In this document: positions 19,124 through 26,283 of the stretch, piece after piece
How positions within the stretch are numbered: position 1 is the stretch's first letter
How the letters are laid out: each line of letters opens with the position of its first letter
From: Stutzerimonas chloritidismutans AW-1
GTDB lineage: Bacteria; Pseudomonadota; Gammaproteobacteria; Pseudomonadales; Pseudomonadaceae
Assembly: GCF_000495915.1 (NCBI RefSeq)
Contig: NZ_AOFQ01000032.1
Coordinates: forward strand, 157,302-221,301
Direction of reading: 5' to 3'
Length of the DNA: 64,000 bases
Notes under the pieces: generated by a model
Seen by the model: the letters and a program-made list of their open reading frames with translations, nothing else
Databases searched by the model: none
What the model was told of the DNA's origin: nothing
Made by a program: the position numbers and the translations under genes

Positions 19124-20019
19124 TGGCTGACCGTCGCCGATGTGTCGCGCGACCACGGCAGCACGGACAGCGTCGCCGTACGGCCGACCACCAGGCGGAT
19201 GTCGCTCTGCTGGCCTTCGTCCAACACCACGCGAACCGGAATTCGCTGCGCCAGGCGCACCCAGTTGAAACTCGGGTCGATATTCGGCAGCAGCGAGTTG
19301 CCGCGCACACGGTCGCGATCCTCGATGCCTGCGGCGATGCTCTGCACATGGCCGCGCAGATGCTGCGCTTCGCCCATGATGCGGATGTCCACCGGCTGCC
19401 CGATCTCGATGGCGTGCAGCTTGGTTTCTTCGAAGTAGCCTTCGACGCGCAGTGAATCGGTATCGACGATCGACAGCACCGGCGTACCGGTTTTTACGTA
19501 ATCGCCCACGCGCATCGTCTGGTCGCCGAGATAGCCATCCACCGGGCTTAGCACGGTGGTGCGTTCGAGATCCAGACGCGCCACGCCGAGGGCGGCCTCA
19601 GCCGTGGCCAGGGCGGCAGCGGCGCGCTTGACCTGGGTGTCGCCGATCTCGACGGTTTCCGCGGCGATCAGGTCTTTCAGCACCCGATTACGCCTGGCTT
19701 CGCGTTGCGCCTGGTCCAGCTGCGCGCGGCGTTCGAGCACTGTGGCGCGGGCTTCGTCGACCGCCAGTTCGAAGCGTGCCCGGTCGATCACGAACAGCAC
19801 CTGGCCGCGGCTGACCTTCTGGTTGTCGCGCACGTGCAGTTCGGTCACCAGCCCGGAAACATCTGGTGCGACTTGAATGATGTCGGCGTGCACGTGGCCG
19901 TCGCGGGTCCAGGGTGCCTCCATGTAGTAGTCCCACAGGTGCAGGCTGACGACGACGGCGATGACGACCGCCAGCAGGGTCAGCAGCACCGAGCCGGCGG
20001 CGGGTATCCATTTCTTCAC
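19120..20019 (-). CDS. HlyD-family membrane fusion protein (AaeA-like)
   Basis: The 299-residue periplasmic adaptor has one N-terminal transmembrane anchor (residues 8-28), a split lipoyl domain (GHVHADIIQVAPDVSGLVTELHVRDNQKVSRGQVLFVID and TTVLSPVDGYLGDQTMRVGDYVKTGTPVLSIVDTD) enclosing an alpha-hairpin, and a beta-barrel domain. The size and single TM match AaeA/EmrA-type adaptors. It begins at a GTG 3 nt after the DUF1656 stop and overlaps the outer-membrane gene by 4 nt. It links the FUSC permease to the outer-membrane channel. Confidence 0.9.
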   Translation of the reverse strand: MKKWIPAAGSVLLTLLAVVIAVVVSLHLWDYYMEAPWTRDGHVHADIIQVAPDVSGLVTELHVRDNQKVSRGQVLFVIDRARFELAVDEARATVLERRAQLDQAQREARRNRVLKDLIAAETVEIGDTQVKRAAAALATAEAALGVARLDLERTTVLSPVDGYLGDQTMRVGDYVKTGTPVLSIVDTDSLRVEGYFEETKLHAIEIGQPVDIRIMGEAQHLRGHVQSIAAGIEDRDRVRGNSLLPNIDPSFNWVRLAQRIPVRVVLDEGQQSDIRLVVGRTATLSVLPWSRDTSATVSQ

Positions 20020-20022
20020 GAT

Positions 20023-20226
20023 TCACATCCGGGGAAGGAGATTGAACAGGGCCCCGAGCACGATGATGTACAGGGCGAGGTTGAACAGCGGCGGATGCCA
20101 GACCCAGCGGTAGAAGCCGGTGCGCTGCAGCACGGTGGCGAGCAGGCTCTTGACGCCGTAGGCGGCCAGCATGGCAACCAGCAGGACCGGCACATAGACG
20201 CCGTACACATCGAGGTGACCGGTCAT
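20023..20226 (-). CDS. DUF1656 small inner-membrane protein (AaeX-like)
   Basis: This 67-residue protein has two hydrophobic helices (about 7-27 and 44-63) and the DUF1656 pattern DVYGVYVPVLLVAMLAAY...FYRWVWHPPLFNLALYIIVLGAL. AaeX homologues lie between the FUSC permease and the HlyD adaptor in many efflux operons; their role is unknown. ATGA overlap with the FUSC gene and a 3-nt gap to the HlyD gene show strict operon structure. Confidence 0.88.
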   Translation of the reverse strand: MTGHLDVYGVYVPVLLVAMLAAYGVKSLLATVLQRTGFYRWVWHPPLFNLALYIIVLGALFNLLPRM

Positions 20227-22289
20227 GCGTGCGCTCCAGCGGGGGAGAGGCCGGCTGCGGGTGGCGGGCCTCCCGGTGCGGCACGCACGCTGGCCGATGC
20301 GTCGGCGAAAAGCGCCAGTCGCAAGCCGTGCACCACCTGCGCCGCCTGGTGTGCGCTGGGCGAAGCATCGCGCTGCAGATCCTGCAATGCGACCTCGAGG
20401 GTGTCGCGTAAGGGCTCTGGTGTCGGCAGTTGGCTACGCGCGGTGGCGCAGGCAAGGAAATGCGCGCGGATCATGCCCAGCACCGGCTCCAGCTTCTGCT
20501 CAATGGCGGGTGCCGGCCGCAGTTCAAGCAGTTCCAGCAGGCGAAAACCGACGCGCAGCTCGCGCGTGGCGTCGTTCAGCGCCAAGCGATCGTCATCCAG
20601 CTGAGCCAGGCGTGGCAGCAGCTGGGCGATACGGTCGATGAAACTCGAGGCATCATCGGCTTCGTTGCGCCAACGTCGCAGGTCTGCCAGCGCCGCCAGG
20701 CTCAGCCAGCCGTGGCGTACCAATCGCCGCGCAGCCCAGAGCGTACCGAACGGCCGGGTCAGGCGAGCCCAGACGAACGCGAAGAGCACGCCCAGCGCAG
20801 TGGACAGAGCGATGTCGGCAAACAGCTGAAAATCGGCGCGGTAGCTGTCCTGAAGGGTGATGTTGGAGATCGTCTGCACCGCAATCACGATCACTGTCCC
20901 GGCGTGTTGCGGTCGACCGGCGAGGGTGCCAAGCAACAGCAGCGGCACGGCGAGCAGGATGGCCAGGCTGCCGAAATCGTGCACGTTGGGCAGCAACGCG
21001 AATAGGTAGATGCCGGCGGCCGTAGAGGAGATCAGCGTGGCGACCAGAAACGACTTGATGAACGGCGCCGGATTGTCCTGACTGGCGAAGAAGCAGCCTG
21101 CCACCGCGGCGATGAACACGCCGCTATAGCCGTGCTCCCAACCGGAAACGAACCACAGCATGCTCAGGCAGAACACCGACAGCGCTACCGAAGCCGCGGT
21201 GAATGCCAGTAGGCCGTAGTCATAGTGGCGTGGCCCGCCGACCAGTTGCTGTACGTGATAGCGCAGCGCCGGCGCCGCCTCGGGATGGCCCTCATGGAAC
21301 TGCTGGTAGAGGTCGAGGCAGTCCTGCCACAGGTCGATCAACGCGCGTAGCTGGCGCAGACCGCTGTCGATCGCCAGGGCATGCGCCGGATGGCTGTCGC
21401 CCAGCCAGGCTGCCAGCTGCAGGCTGCGTTCGCGCAGATGCTCGCCGTGCCCAGCCTCGGCATCGGACTGAATCCAGCGATCCACCTGCTGCAGGTAATC
21501 CACCAGTTCCGGCAGCAAGCCCTGTAGCTCAGCCTGTAGCCGGTGCAGCGAGTCCGCGGTGGAGGTCAGCTGCGGCATCAACATCGCCATACGCGCGCGA
21601 AATTCGCGAGCATGGACAGTGGAGAGATGACTGCCGCTGTCGTGGCTCAGATGGCTGATCATCGCGTCCAACCCCATCACATCCACCAGCAGCGCATTCA
21701 GCGCACGCTGGTCGGCTTCGCCCAGGTGGTGGGTATTGAGCATCCGGCTGACGGCACCGCGCCCATCGCGCAACAGCAGGTGCATCTTCGCGGCGAGGGT
21801 CGGCGCGATGCGGCTGGGAAACAGCACGGCGTTCACCACGCTGGCGCAGACGATACCGAGCAGAATCTCCTCGGAACGCGCCAGGGCGACATCGAAGATG
21901 GTCGCTGGGTGATTGACCTCGGCGAGACTGATCAGCGGCACCGTATAGGCGGCGAGTAGAAAGATGTAGCTGCGTGGCGAGCGGTCCAGCAATGAGAGAA
22001 AGAGCAGGGCGCCGATCCACAACGAGATCGCCAGGCTCAACATCACCGGTTGCTGAGCGAACGTCGGCAGAAGCACGACCGATGCGGCTGCACCGAGCAG
22101 CGTGCCCAGCGCGCGATAGATCGCCTTCGAACGTGTCGCCCCGGACAACGGATGCGACACGACGTAAACCGAGGCCATGGCCCAGTAAGGGTTTTCCAGC
22201 GGTATCGCCAGAGCGATGTACAGCGCAAGCAGGGCGGCAATCAGCGCCTTGGCCGAAAACAGCCATTCGCGCCAGGTTGGCATATTCAT
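20223..22289 (-). CDS. FUSC-family efflux permease (AaeB-like)
   Basis: A 688-residue inner-membrane permease with two hydrophobic blocks of about six helices each (residues ~10-165 and ~360-500) separated by a cytoplasmic helical region, the layout of AaeB/FUSC aromatic-acid exporters. Recognisable elements are ALYIALAIPLENPYWAMASVYVVSHPLSGATRSKAIYRALGTLLGAAASV and, after the linker, the second block beginning GLLAFTAASVALSVFCL. The ATG at 22289 (MNMPTWREW) gives a normal N-terminus but has no strong ribosome binding site. A start 63 nt upstream is possible. Exported substrates are probably aromatic acids, inferred from the family and the AraC-type regulator across the intergenic region. Confidence 0.88.
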   Translation of the reverse strand: MNMPTWREWLFSAKALIAALLALYIALAIPLENPYWAMASVYVVSHPLSGATRSKAIYRALGTLLGAAASVVLLPTFAQQPVMLSLAISLWIGALLFLSLLDRSPRSYIFLLAAYTVPLISLAEVNHPATIFDVALARSEEILLGIVCASVVNAVLFPSRIAPTLAAKMHLLLRDGRGAVSRMLNTHHLGEADQRALNALLVDVMGLDAMISHLSHDSGSHLSTVHAREFRARMAMLMPQLTSTADSLHRLQAELQGLLPELVDYLQQVDRWIQSDAEAGHGEHLRERSLQLAAWLGDSHPAHALAIDSGLRQLRALIDLWQDCLDLYQQFHEGHPEAAPALRYHVQQLVGGPRHYDYGLLAFTAASVALSVFCLSMLWFVSGWEHGYSGVFIAAVAGCFFASQDNPAPFIKSFLVATLISSTAAGIYLFALLPNVHDFGSLAILLAVPLLLLGTLAGRPQHAGTVIVIAVQTISNITLQDSYRADFQLFADIALSTALGVLFAFVWARLTRPFGTLWAARRLVRHGWLSLAALADLRRWRNEADDASSFIDRIAQLLPRLAQLDDDRLALNDATRELRVGFRLLELLELRPAPAIEQKLEPVLGMIRAHFLACATARSQLPTPEPLRDTLEVALQDLQRDASPSAHQAAQVVHGLRLALFADASASVRAAPGGPPPAAGLSPAGAHA

Positions 22290-22454
22290 AGAATTCGTTT
22301 TTTGGGGCGTGGGCCAGAGGCGGGAGAGGGCGCGGCCGTCACGCTGCAACACAGATGGTTACATTTAACGTCAAAGACGTATGACAGACTGAACAACCAC
22401 TAGGACGATTAGTGCATTTTTCCGCGCCGGATACCGGCACCACGGCAGGAATTC

Positions 22455-23390
22455 ATGAGCAAACGCATTCCCAACTACGCCTTGTACGGCCAGGCTGCAT
22501 TGCCCGTATGGCAGGACCTGTTGCATCTGGAATGGATCAACGAACGCGGCGACATGCATCAGCGCGAAATCAAGCCGCATCAGCATGACTCACTGTTGCA
22601 GATCGTCTATGTACGAAGTGGCGAGGGCGAAGTTTCTCTGGAGAACAGCCGCATGGGCTTCGGTGCGCCGTGCCTGATCCTGCTGCCGCAGCGCACCGTG
22701 CATGCCTTTCGCTACAGTCCCGAGACCGACGGGCCGGTCATCACGGCAGCACAGCGACCGCTGGAGTCGATGGCGCGGATTTTGTCCAGCGACCTGCTGG
22801 CCTTGATGCAACGTCCGGCAGTGGTGCCGCTGCCGTGGGATGCAGACGGTGAAGAGCCGATATGGCCGCTGATCCAGCTGATCCAGGCGGAAGCGCTCGG
22901 TCAGGAACGCGGCAATGTCGCCGCGGGGCACGCATTGTTGATCGCGCTGCTCGTACATGTCGTCCGGCTGGAACAGCCAGTGCCGATAGCTCGCCCAGCC
23001 AATGGCAGGCGGTCCCAGCTGCTGATTCAGTTTCGTGAGTTGGTCGACACGCATTTCAGACAGCATTGGCCGCTTGGTCTGTACGCCGAAGCGCTGGGAA
23101 TCACGCCAGCCACACTCGGCCGAGCCACCCGCGAAGGTCTGGGTGAATCACCGACTGCGATCATCAACGAGCGAGTCGTTCGCGAAGCACAACGTCAGAT
23201 GGCGTATACCACGCTCGACATCCAGCAGATCGCCCGCGACCTGGGGTTCGACGACGCGGCATACTTCAGCCGTTTCTTTCGCAAGCAGACCGGACTCAAA
23301 CCCAGCGAATTTCGCTCGGCGTTTCGGAATGCGGAAACTAGTCAGCCGAACAGCCAGCATGCGCAGGCAAAGGATTCACCCGAAAGCTGA
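22455..23390 (+). CDS. AraC-family regulator (PobR-type)
   Basis: A 311-residue activator with an N-terminal cupin sensor (IKPHQHDSLLQIVYVRSGEGEVSLEN...LILLPQRTVHAFRY) and a C-terminal AraC double helix-turn-helix (YAEALGITPATLGRATREGLGESPTAIINERVVREAQRQMAYTTLDIQQIARDLGFDDAAYFSRFFRKQTGLKPSEFR). This matches PobR-type regulators of aromatic acid genes. It is divergent from the FUSC-HlyD-OMF operon with a 165-bp shared promoter region, so it most likely controls aromatic acid efflux. The target assignment is inference from gene order. Confidence 0.9.
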   Translation: MSKRIPNYALYGQAALPVWQDLLHLEWINERGDMHQREIKPHQHDSLLQIVYVRSGEGEVSLENSRMGFGAPCLILLPQRTVHAFRYSPETDGPVITAAQRPLESMARILSSDLLALMQRPAVVPLPWDADGEEPIWPLIQLIQAEALGQERGNVAAGHALLIALLVHVVRLEQPVPIARPANGRRSQLLIQFRELVDTHFRQHWPLGLYAEALGITPATLGRATREGLGESPTAIINERVVREAQRQMAYTTLDIQQIARDLGFDDAAYFSRFFRKQTGLKPSEFRSAFRNAETSQPNSQHAQAKDSPES

Positions 23391-23463
23391 AGCGCTTTGG
23401 AGATATTGAGGCGAAAAGCTTGAGGTGATCTGGTGGTGGGTAACGCCTAAGGCGTAAGGTCGT

Positions 23464-23573
23464 GTTTCGCATAATTGAGGCTCGGCGTTATGTTGAGCCG
23501 GTGCGCTGGGACTATCCTGCGGCCAGCGCAGCCCGTAGGGCAGGCGTAACATAACGGCGGATTATGCGAGGCG
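23464..23573. other. attP-type fold-back hairpin at the left junction of a dif-integrated element
   Basis: A dif-like site at 23464-23498 (GTTTCGCATAA, then a 13-nt spacer, then TTATGTTGAGC) is followed by a second dif-like site in the opposite orientation at 23544-23573 (AACATAA, 7 nt, TTATGCGAG). Between them TGCGCTGG (23502-23509) pairs with CCAGCGCA (23523-23530). All three complementarities nest, so a single strand would fold into a long imperfect stem with a bulged central region. This is the architecture of the single-stranded attP of CTX-type filamentous phages, which XerC recombines with dif. The XerC-arm sequence matches that of the real dif at 25632-25642 in 10 of 11 positions. Confidence 0.7.
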
Positions 23574-23575
23574 AC

Positions 23576-23705
23576 TGGTACCATTTTCGCGGATCTCCGA
23601 TCGCACCAGGGCGAACAAATGGTACCAATCGCTAGGAATGCTTCTGATGGTTTGGTACCATTTCCCTCCTCGAGGAACGAACCTGGTTGAAAGGAAAGGT
23701 ACCAA
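23576..23705. repeat. TGGTACCATTT repeats ahead of the first gene of the dif element
   Basis: TGGTACCATTT occurs at 23576-23586 and 23653-23663, and its exact inverse AAATGGTACCA at 23617-23627. A fourth core, GGTACCA, is at 23699-23705, ending one base before the ATG at 23707. The centres are spaced at 41, 36 and about 44 bp. The position directly upstream of a small gene suggests an operator array for an element-encoded or host repressor; the binding protein is unknown. Confidence 0.6.
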
Positions 23706-23706
23706 A

Positions 23707-23964
23707 ATGCTTATCAAATTCGACGTAACCAACGAGGAGGGCGACCGCCTCAAGATGCAATACGGCCAGAAGGTTGCCAGCAAGGCATTCAAAATGGCCG
23801 CTCTCGATGCCTTCGACCTGTATCACAAGAACCAGGAACTCCACGAAGTCATCGACAGCCAGCGGACCGAGATTCGCCGGCTCCGCAACATCATCGAACA
23901 GGCCCGCTCCTCGGCGGCTCAGCTTCTCGAAAAGACCGGGCAAGGAGACTTGATCGATGGCTGA
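23707..23964 (+). CDS. Small coiled-coil protein of the dif element
   Basis: An 85-residue protein. The first half (LIKFDVTNEEGDRLKMQYGQKVASKAFKMAALDAFDLYH) resembles small leading proteins of Pf-type inoviruses only in general style; the second half is a predicted coiled coil (NQELHEVIDSQRTEIRRLRNIIEQARSSAAQLLEKTG). I cannot name a family with confidence. The ATG at 23707 follows the TGGTACC repeat array and a GAAAGGAAAGG ribosome binding site. The next gene overlaps by 8 nt, so they form one operon. Confidence 0.7.
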   Translation: MLIKFDVTNEEGDRLKMQYGQKVASKAFKMAALDAFDLYHKNQELHEVIDSQRTEIRRLRNIIEQARSSAAQLLEKTGQGDLIDG

Positions 23965-24118
23965 TCTCCGTATCTGGTTTTTGGTCGCTCTCTGCTTAGT
24001 GATGATCGGGCTCGGTTATGTCGCTGGCAGATCACAAGCGAATTCAGAGTGGTTCCAGTGGATCGACGATAAGCTCATGCCTATCGTTGCCTCCTGCGAT
24101 TCGAAATCATCCCTCTGA
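23957..24118 (+). CDS. 53-residue single-pass membrane protein of the dif element
   Basis: This small gene overlaps the 3' end of the preceding gene by 8 nt and is preceded by AAGGAG. The product has one transmembrane helix (IWFLVALCLVMIGLGYVAG, residues ~6-24) followed by a short hydrophilic tail (SQANSEWFQWIDDK...). Small single-TM proteins are usual in filamentous phage genomes, but this one is not recognisably a coat protein: it lacks a signal peptide and a basic C-terminus. Function unknown. Confidence 0.65.
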   Translation: MADLRIWFLVALCLVMIGLGYVAGRSQANSEWFQWIDDKLMPIVASCDSKSSL

Positions 24119-24539
24119 CCTGTCCTGCTGGCCTCGACCTCGCCGCTCGCGGCGATTAGTCGCCTGCACGCCCTGGACTGATTGCATCGCCGTTACCGCG
24201 ACGATACCCGCGCAGCGGCCGATCTCCCGCCAACGAAAAAGCCCCCGACGGCCTCAACGGCTCGCCAGGGGCTTTTCGCGTTCCTCGCTCTACTGTCCCG
24301 CCACTACCTCAACCCGCGCCCCGATCTGCCCAAACGGAACCGCTCCGGGCGTCTCTCTGCCGCTCTCCCAAGACCTTCAGCACCGTCTCTGGTCAGGTCA
24401 CGACAGTTGCCCGGTTTCAGCAGCGCTTTTCAGTTGGTCGGCGGTGGGGGTGCTGTAACACCCCCAATTTGGTATGAAATCCCAGACTTTTTCTCTAACA
24501 AACCCGGCGCTTGCTTCTTCTGCTTAGAGCTTCTAAAGT
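24119..24539. other. Non-coding stretch inside the dif element
   Basis: After the 53-residue gene I see no believable coding frame here. The stretch holds the terminator at 24237-24276 and a perfect 8-bp hairpin TGGGGGTG (24445-24452) / CACCCCCA (24459-24466) with loop CTGTAA. From about 24470 onwards the base composition turns clearly more AT-rich than the host. In an inovirus this is where structural genes would be expected, so it may mark a deletion. Confidence 0.5.
24237..24276 (+). terminator. Intrinsic terminator after the first two genes of the dif element
   Basis: AAAAGCCCC (24237-24245) and GGGGCTTTT (24268-24276) form a perfect 9-bp stem with a 22-nt loop, ending in a short T-run. 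The symmetrical A/T flanks make it bidirectional in principle. Confidence 0.75.
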
Positions 24540-24818
24540 ATGGAAGTCCATACTTATTTGGACTACCTTAAGCGAGGATATCCTGTGCCGATAAGGCTGC
24601 TTGAGATTCAGCCACTGCTTTTAGAAAAAGGCATCGTGAAGAGCTTCTCAGCTGCGAATGCGACGCTTGTTTATGCCATTCAATGGATGGAGGGTGTTGA
24701 GTTCGACCTTTCCAAGAGCGCCGTTAAGGTGCATCGAGCGCGCCTCAGGAAGATTGGTCTCGATATCGGCAAACCATTTGCTGGCGAGATAGTTTCACTT
24801 CAAAAACAGCAAATCTGA
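24540..24818 (+). CDS. C-terminal-domain-like fragment of a phage gene II/X replication protein
   Basis: A 92-residue protein. Its C-terminal half, AIQWMEGVEFDLSKSAVKVHRARLRKIGLDIGKPF, resembles the end of gene II/gene X-type replication initiators of filamentous phages (a 'yR..LR..GiDI' element), but the catalytic HUH/tyrosine part that would precede it is absent. A stop codon lies directly upstream of the start, so the frame does not extend. It could be a free-standing gene X product or a remnant of a truncated gene II. The ATG sits inside a perfect inverted repeat (24536-24555). Family assignment is from motif memory and moderate. Confidence 0.55.
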   Translation: MEVHTYLDYLKRGYPVPIRLLEIQPLLLEKGIVKSFSAANATLVYAIQWMEGVEFDLSKSAVKVHRARLRKIGLDIGKPFAGEIVSLQKQQI

Positions 24819-24829
24819 ACCGCAGGGAA

Positions 24830-24847
24830 GGGTGGCTGCAACCACCC
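24830..24847 (+). terminator. Short hairpin between two genes of the dif element
   Basis: GGGTGG (24830-24835) pairs with CCACCC (24842-24847) around CTGCAA, 12 nt after the preceding stop codon. Loop and stem resemble the hairpin at 24445-24466 (loop CTGTAA). No T-run follows; attenuation or mRNA stabilisation is as likely as termination. Confidence 0.45.
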
Positions 24848-24884
24848 CTGCCTGCTTACCAAAAACGATCTATAGGGGATCGAA

Positions 24885-25250
24885 ATGGCTGCGCTCAATT
24901 CTACTGAAACAACTGTCTCAAGCGGTTTTGATGGTTCTTCCAAAAGCCTGCTTACCATGCCTGAACTTGAAAAAATATCATGCTCAATTAGGGGTAAAAC
25001 GTTCGTTCACCCGCTCGTTCTGGTTGGTAAGCACATCCGCTTTGCTGAGCTCATCCTTTCTGACACCGAGACATGTGAGGGTGACGGTGACCCGCTTGAA
25101 TCTCATATCTCAACAGGCCGAGTTTTAGCTGTTTCGATCGGAAGCATTGAGCACGGAATCGATAGCAGTCTGCTGATCCAGCAGGACGGCTTCGAGTTTT
25201 CGGAGTATGTCGGCGTTTCCAGCCTGACCGTCCTTGATGTTCTTCACTGA
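24885..25250 (+). CDS. 121-residue protein of unknown family (position of a phage ssDNA-binding protein)
   Basis: The product is predicted to be beta-rich and soluble, with an acidic C-terminal half (LIQQDGFEFSEYVGVSSLTVLDVLH) and no signal or membrane segment. I do not recognise the family. In filamentous phages the gene next to gene II/X usually encodes the ssDNA-binding protein (gene V), and the size fits, so that role is a positional guess. The gene is AT-richer than the host and ends just before the hairpin cluster at 25275-25512. Confidence 0.6.
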   Translation: MAALNSTETTVSSGFDGSSKSLLTMPELEKISCSIRGKTFVHPLVLVGKHIRFAELILSDTETCEGDGDPLESHISTGRVLAVSIGSIEHGIDSSLLIQQDGFEFSEYVGVSSLTVLDVLH

Positions 25251-25274
25251 CGATTGATCGGCTTACTCATATTT

Positions 25275-25512
25275 GGGGCTTCTAAGCCCCTGATTAGGGT
25301 ATTGGCAGGTTTTGGCTTAGCACCGGTAATTTCTATTACCGGTCTTAGCGAGCACCCCGTATCCGCACGCTGCCCGCCAGAGCACGCACTACGACCACTG
25401 AGCCCGCTCATGCTGCTGCAGATGTTCAGTTCTCACATGGCACGGTTTAGCCGCCGTGCTGCTGCTTTGTATGCACCTGCCGGGCCCCCTTTAGGGGGCT
25501 GGGTAGGTGCAT
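25275..25512. repeat. Cluster of strong hairpins (possible phage origin/packaging region)
   Basis: Four stem-loops lie in ~240 bp without a credible gene: GGGGCTT/AAGCCCC (25275-25290), ACCGGTAAT/ATTACCGGT with a TTCT loop (25322-25343), GCACGG/CCGTGC (25440-25459), and a nested structure where ATGCACCT (25471-25478) pairs with AGGTGCAT (25505-25512) around GCCCCC/GGGGGC (25484-25499). The intergenic regions of filamentous phages carry such stacked hairpins as plus- and minus-strand origins and packaging signal. Assignment is by analogy. Confidence 0.55.
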
Positions 25513-25631
25513 TCCGTGTAGCGTATCGCTGTCTAGTTCCTGCTTGCTTGAAACGTTATTGCTGACGCCTAGCAGTAGCGCCTTCAGCGTTCGCACAGCA
25601 TGCCCTGGCGGCCACCGTGCTCTTACTGGGC

Positions 25632-25659
25632 GCTTCGCATAATCTATATTATGTTAAAT
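25632..25659 (+). other. dif: Chromosome dimer resolution site dif (right junction of the inserted element)
   Basis: The 28-bp site reads GCTTCGCATAA (XerC arm), TCTATA (central region) and TTATGTTAAAT (XerD arm). The XerD arm is identical to that of E. coli dif and the whole site differs from the usual pseudomonad dif mainly in the centre (TCTATA instead of TGTATA) and at the outer bases. It marks the replication terminus and remains a complete dif after insertion of the element to its left, as expected for Xer-exploiting phages. Confidence 0.88.
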
Positions 25660-25801
25660 TTCGTTTGTGGTAGGTAATGGCCGTGCTTTGCCATCGCCAC
25701 CTTCTGGTCCTTTCCCTCTCTGGTATTCGTTTGCCACGATCAGCACGCGCTCTCTGCCGCGGGATGCTTATACTCGCCACAATTCTGCCAGGAAGTTGAA
25801 C

Positions 25802-26188
25802 ATGAGCAGCATCGAAGAACTCAACGCGCAATCGCTCAAGGGGCACTCAGGTCTCAGGCGAATCCTGAGAGCGCTGGGATACTCCATTGCAGGTATCCGT
25901 GCTGCGATTGCCGGCGAAGCTGCCTTCAGACAGCTGCTGCTGCTCAACGCTGTCCTGATACCACTGGCGTTCACGCTTGACGTCAGCCGAATCGAACGCT
26001 TGTTACTGGTGATCGTGCCGTTGTTGACACTGGTGGTCGAGCTCGTCAATTCGGCGATAGAGGCAGCAATCGACCGAATCTCGCTCGAACTGCACCCGCT
26101 TTCCAAGAACGCCAAGGACATGGGCAGCGCGGCGCAACTGCTGTCGCTGGTGATGGTAGCGGTCACCTGGGTGATGATTCTCTATTGA
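25802..26188 (+). CDS. dgkA: Diacylglycerol kinase (chromosomal copy)
   Basis: DgkA is a small trimeric inner-membrane kinase that phosphorylates diacylglycerol released by lipid-headgroup transferases, returning it to phosphatidate. The 128-residue protein has three hydrophobic helices and the signature VELVNSAIEAAIDRISLELHPLSKNAKDMGSAAQ. The ATG at 25802 follows AGGAAG. It starts 142 bp after dif and converges with an LtaS-like gene that would produce diacylglycerol. A second dgkA lies at 48713. Confidence 0.95.
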   Translation: MSSIEELNAQSLKGHSGLRRILRALGYSIAGIRAAIAGEAAFRQLLLLNAVLIPLAFTLDVSRIERLLLVIVPLLTLVVELVNSAIEAAIDRISLELHPLSKNAKDMGSAAQLLSLVMVAVTWVMILY

Positions 26189-26283
26189 GCCTGGCGCTGT
26201 AACTTGACGCTAATGTTCGCCCGATCTGCCCATCCGCGCACTGTGTCAGACAGCTCGCGGATAGGCAGTCACCGCCCTGGAAC

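Larger units (their letters stand above)
23475..25642 (+). mobile_element. Xer/dif-integrated inovirus satellite or remnant (~2.2 kb)
   Basis: The element is bounded on the left by the attP-type fold-back at 23464-23573 and on the right by the intact dif. It encodes only four small proteins, none of them a full replication, coat, adsorption or Zot-type assembly protein, plus an intergenic hairpin cluster. Composition shifts to AT-rich in its right half. It could be a satellite that uses the machinery of a helper inovirus, or a decayed prophage. The intact small operon and the well-preserved hairpin argue against long decay. Confidence 0.65.

Noticed and set aside
24018..24571. Plus-strand frames in the middle of the dif element
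   Set aside because: They run through a terminator hairpin and a G-rich hairpin, and their products are low-complexity without similarity to phage proteins.
25254..25565. 103-codon frame over the hairpin cluster
   Set aside because: It covers four strong stem-loops and has no ribosome binding site; an intergenic phage region explains the sequence better.
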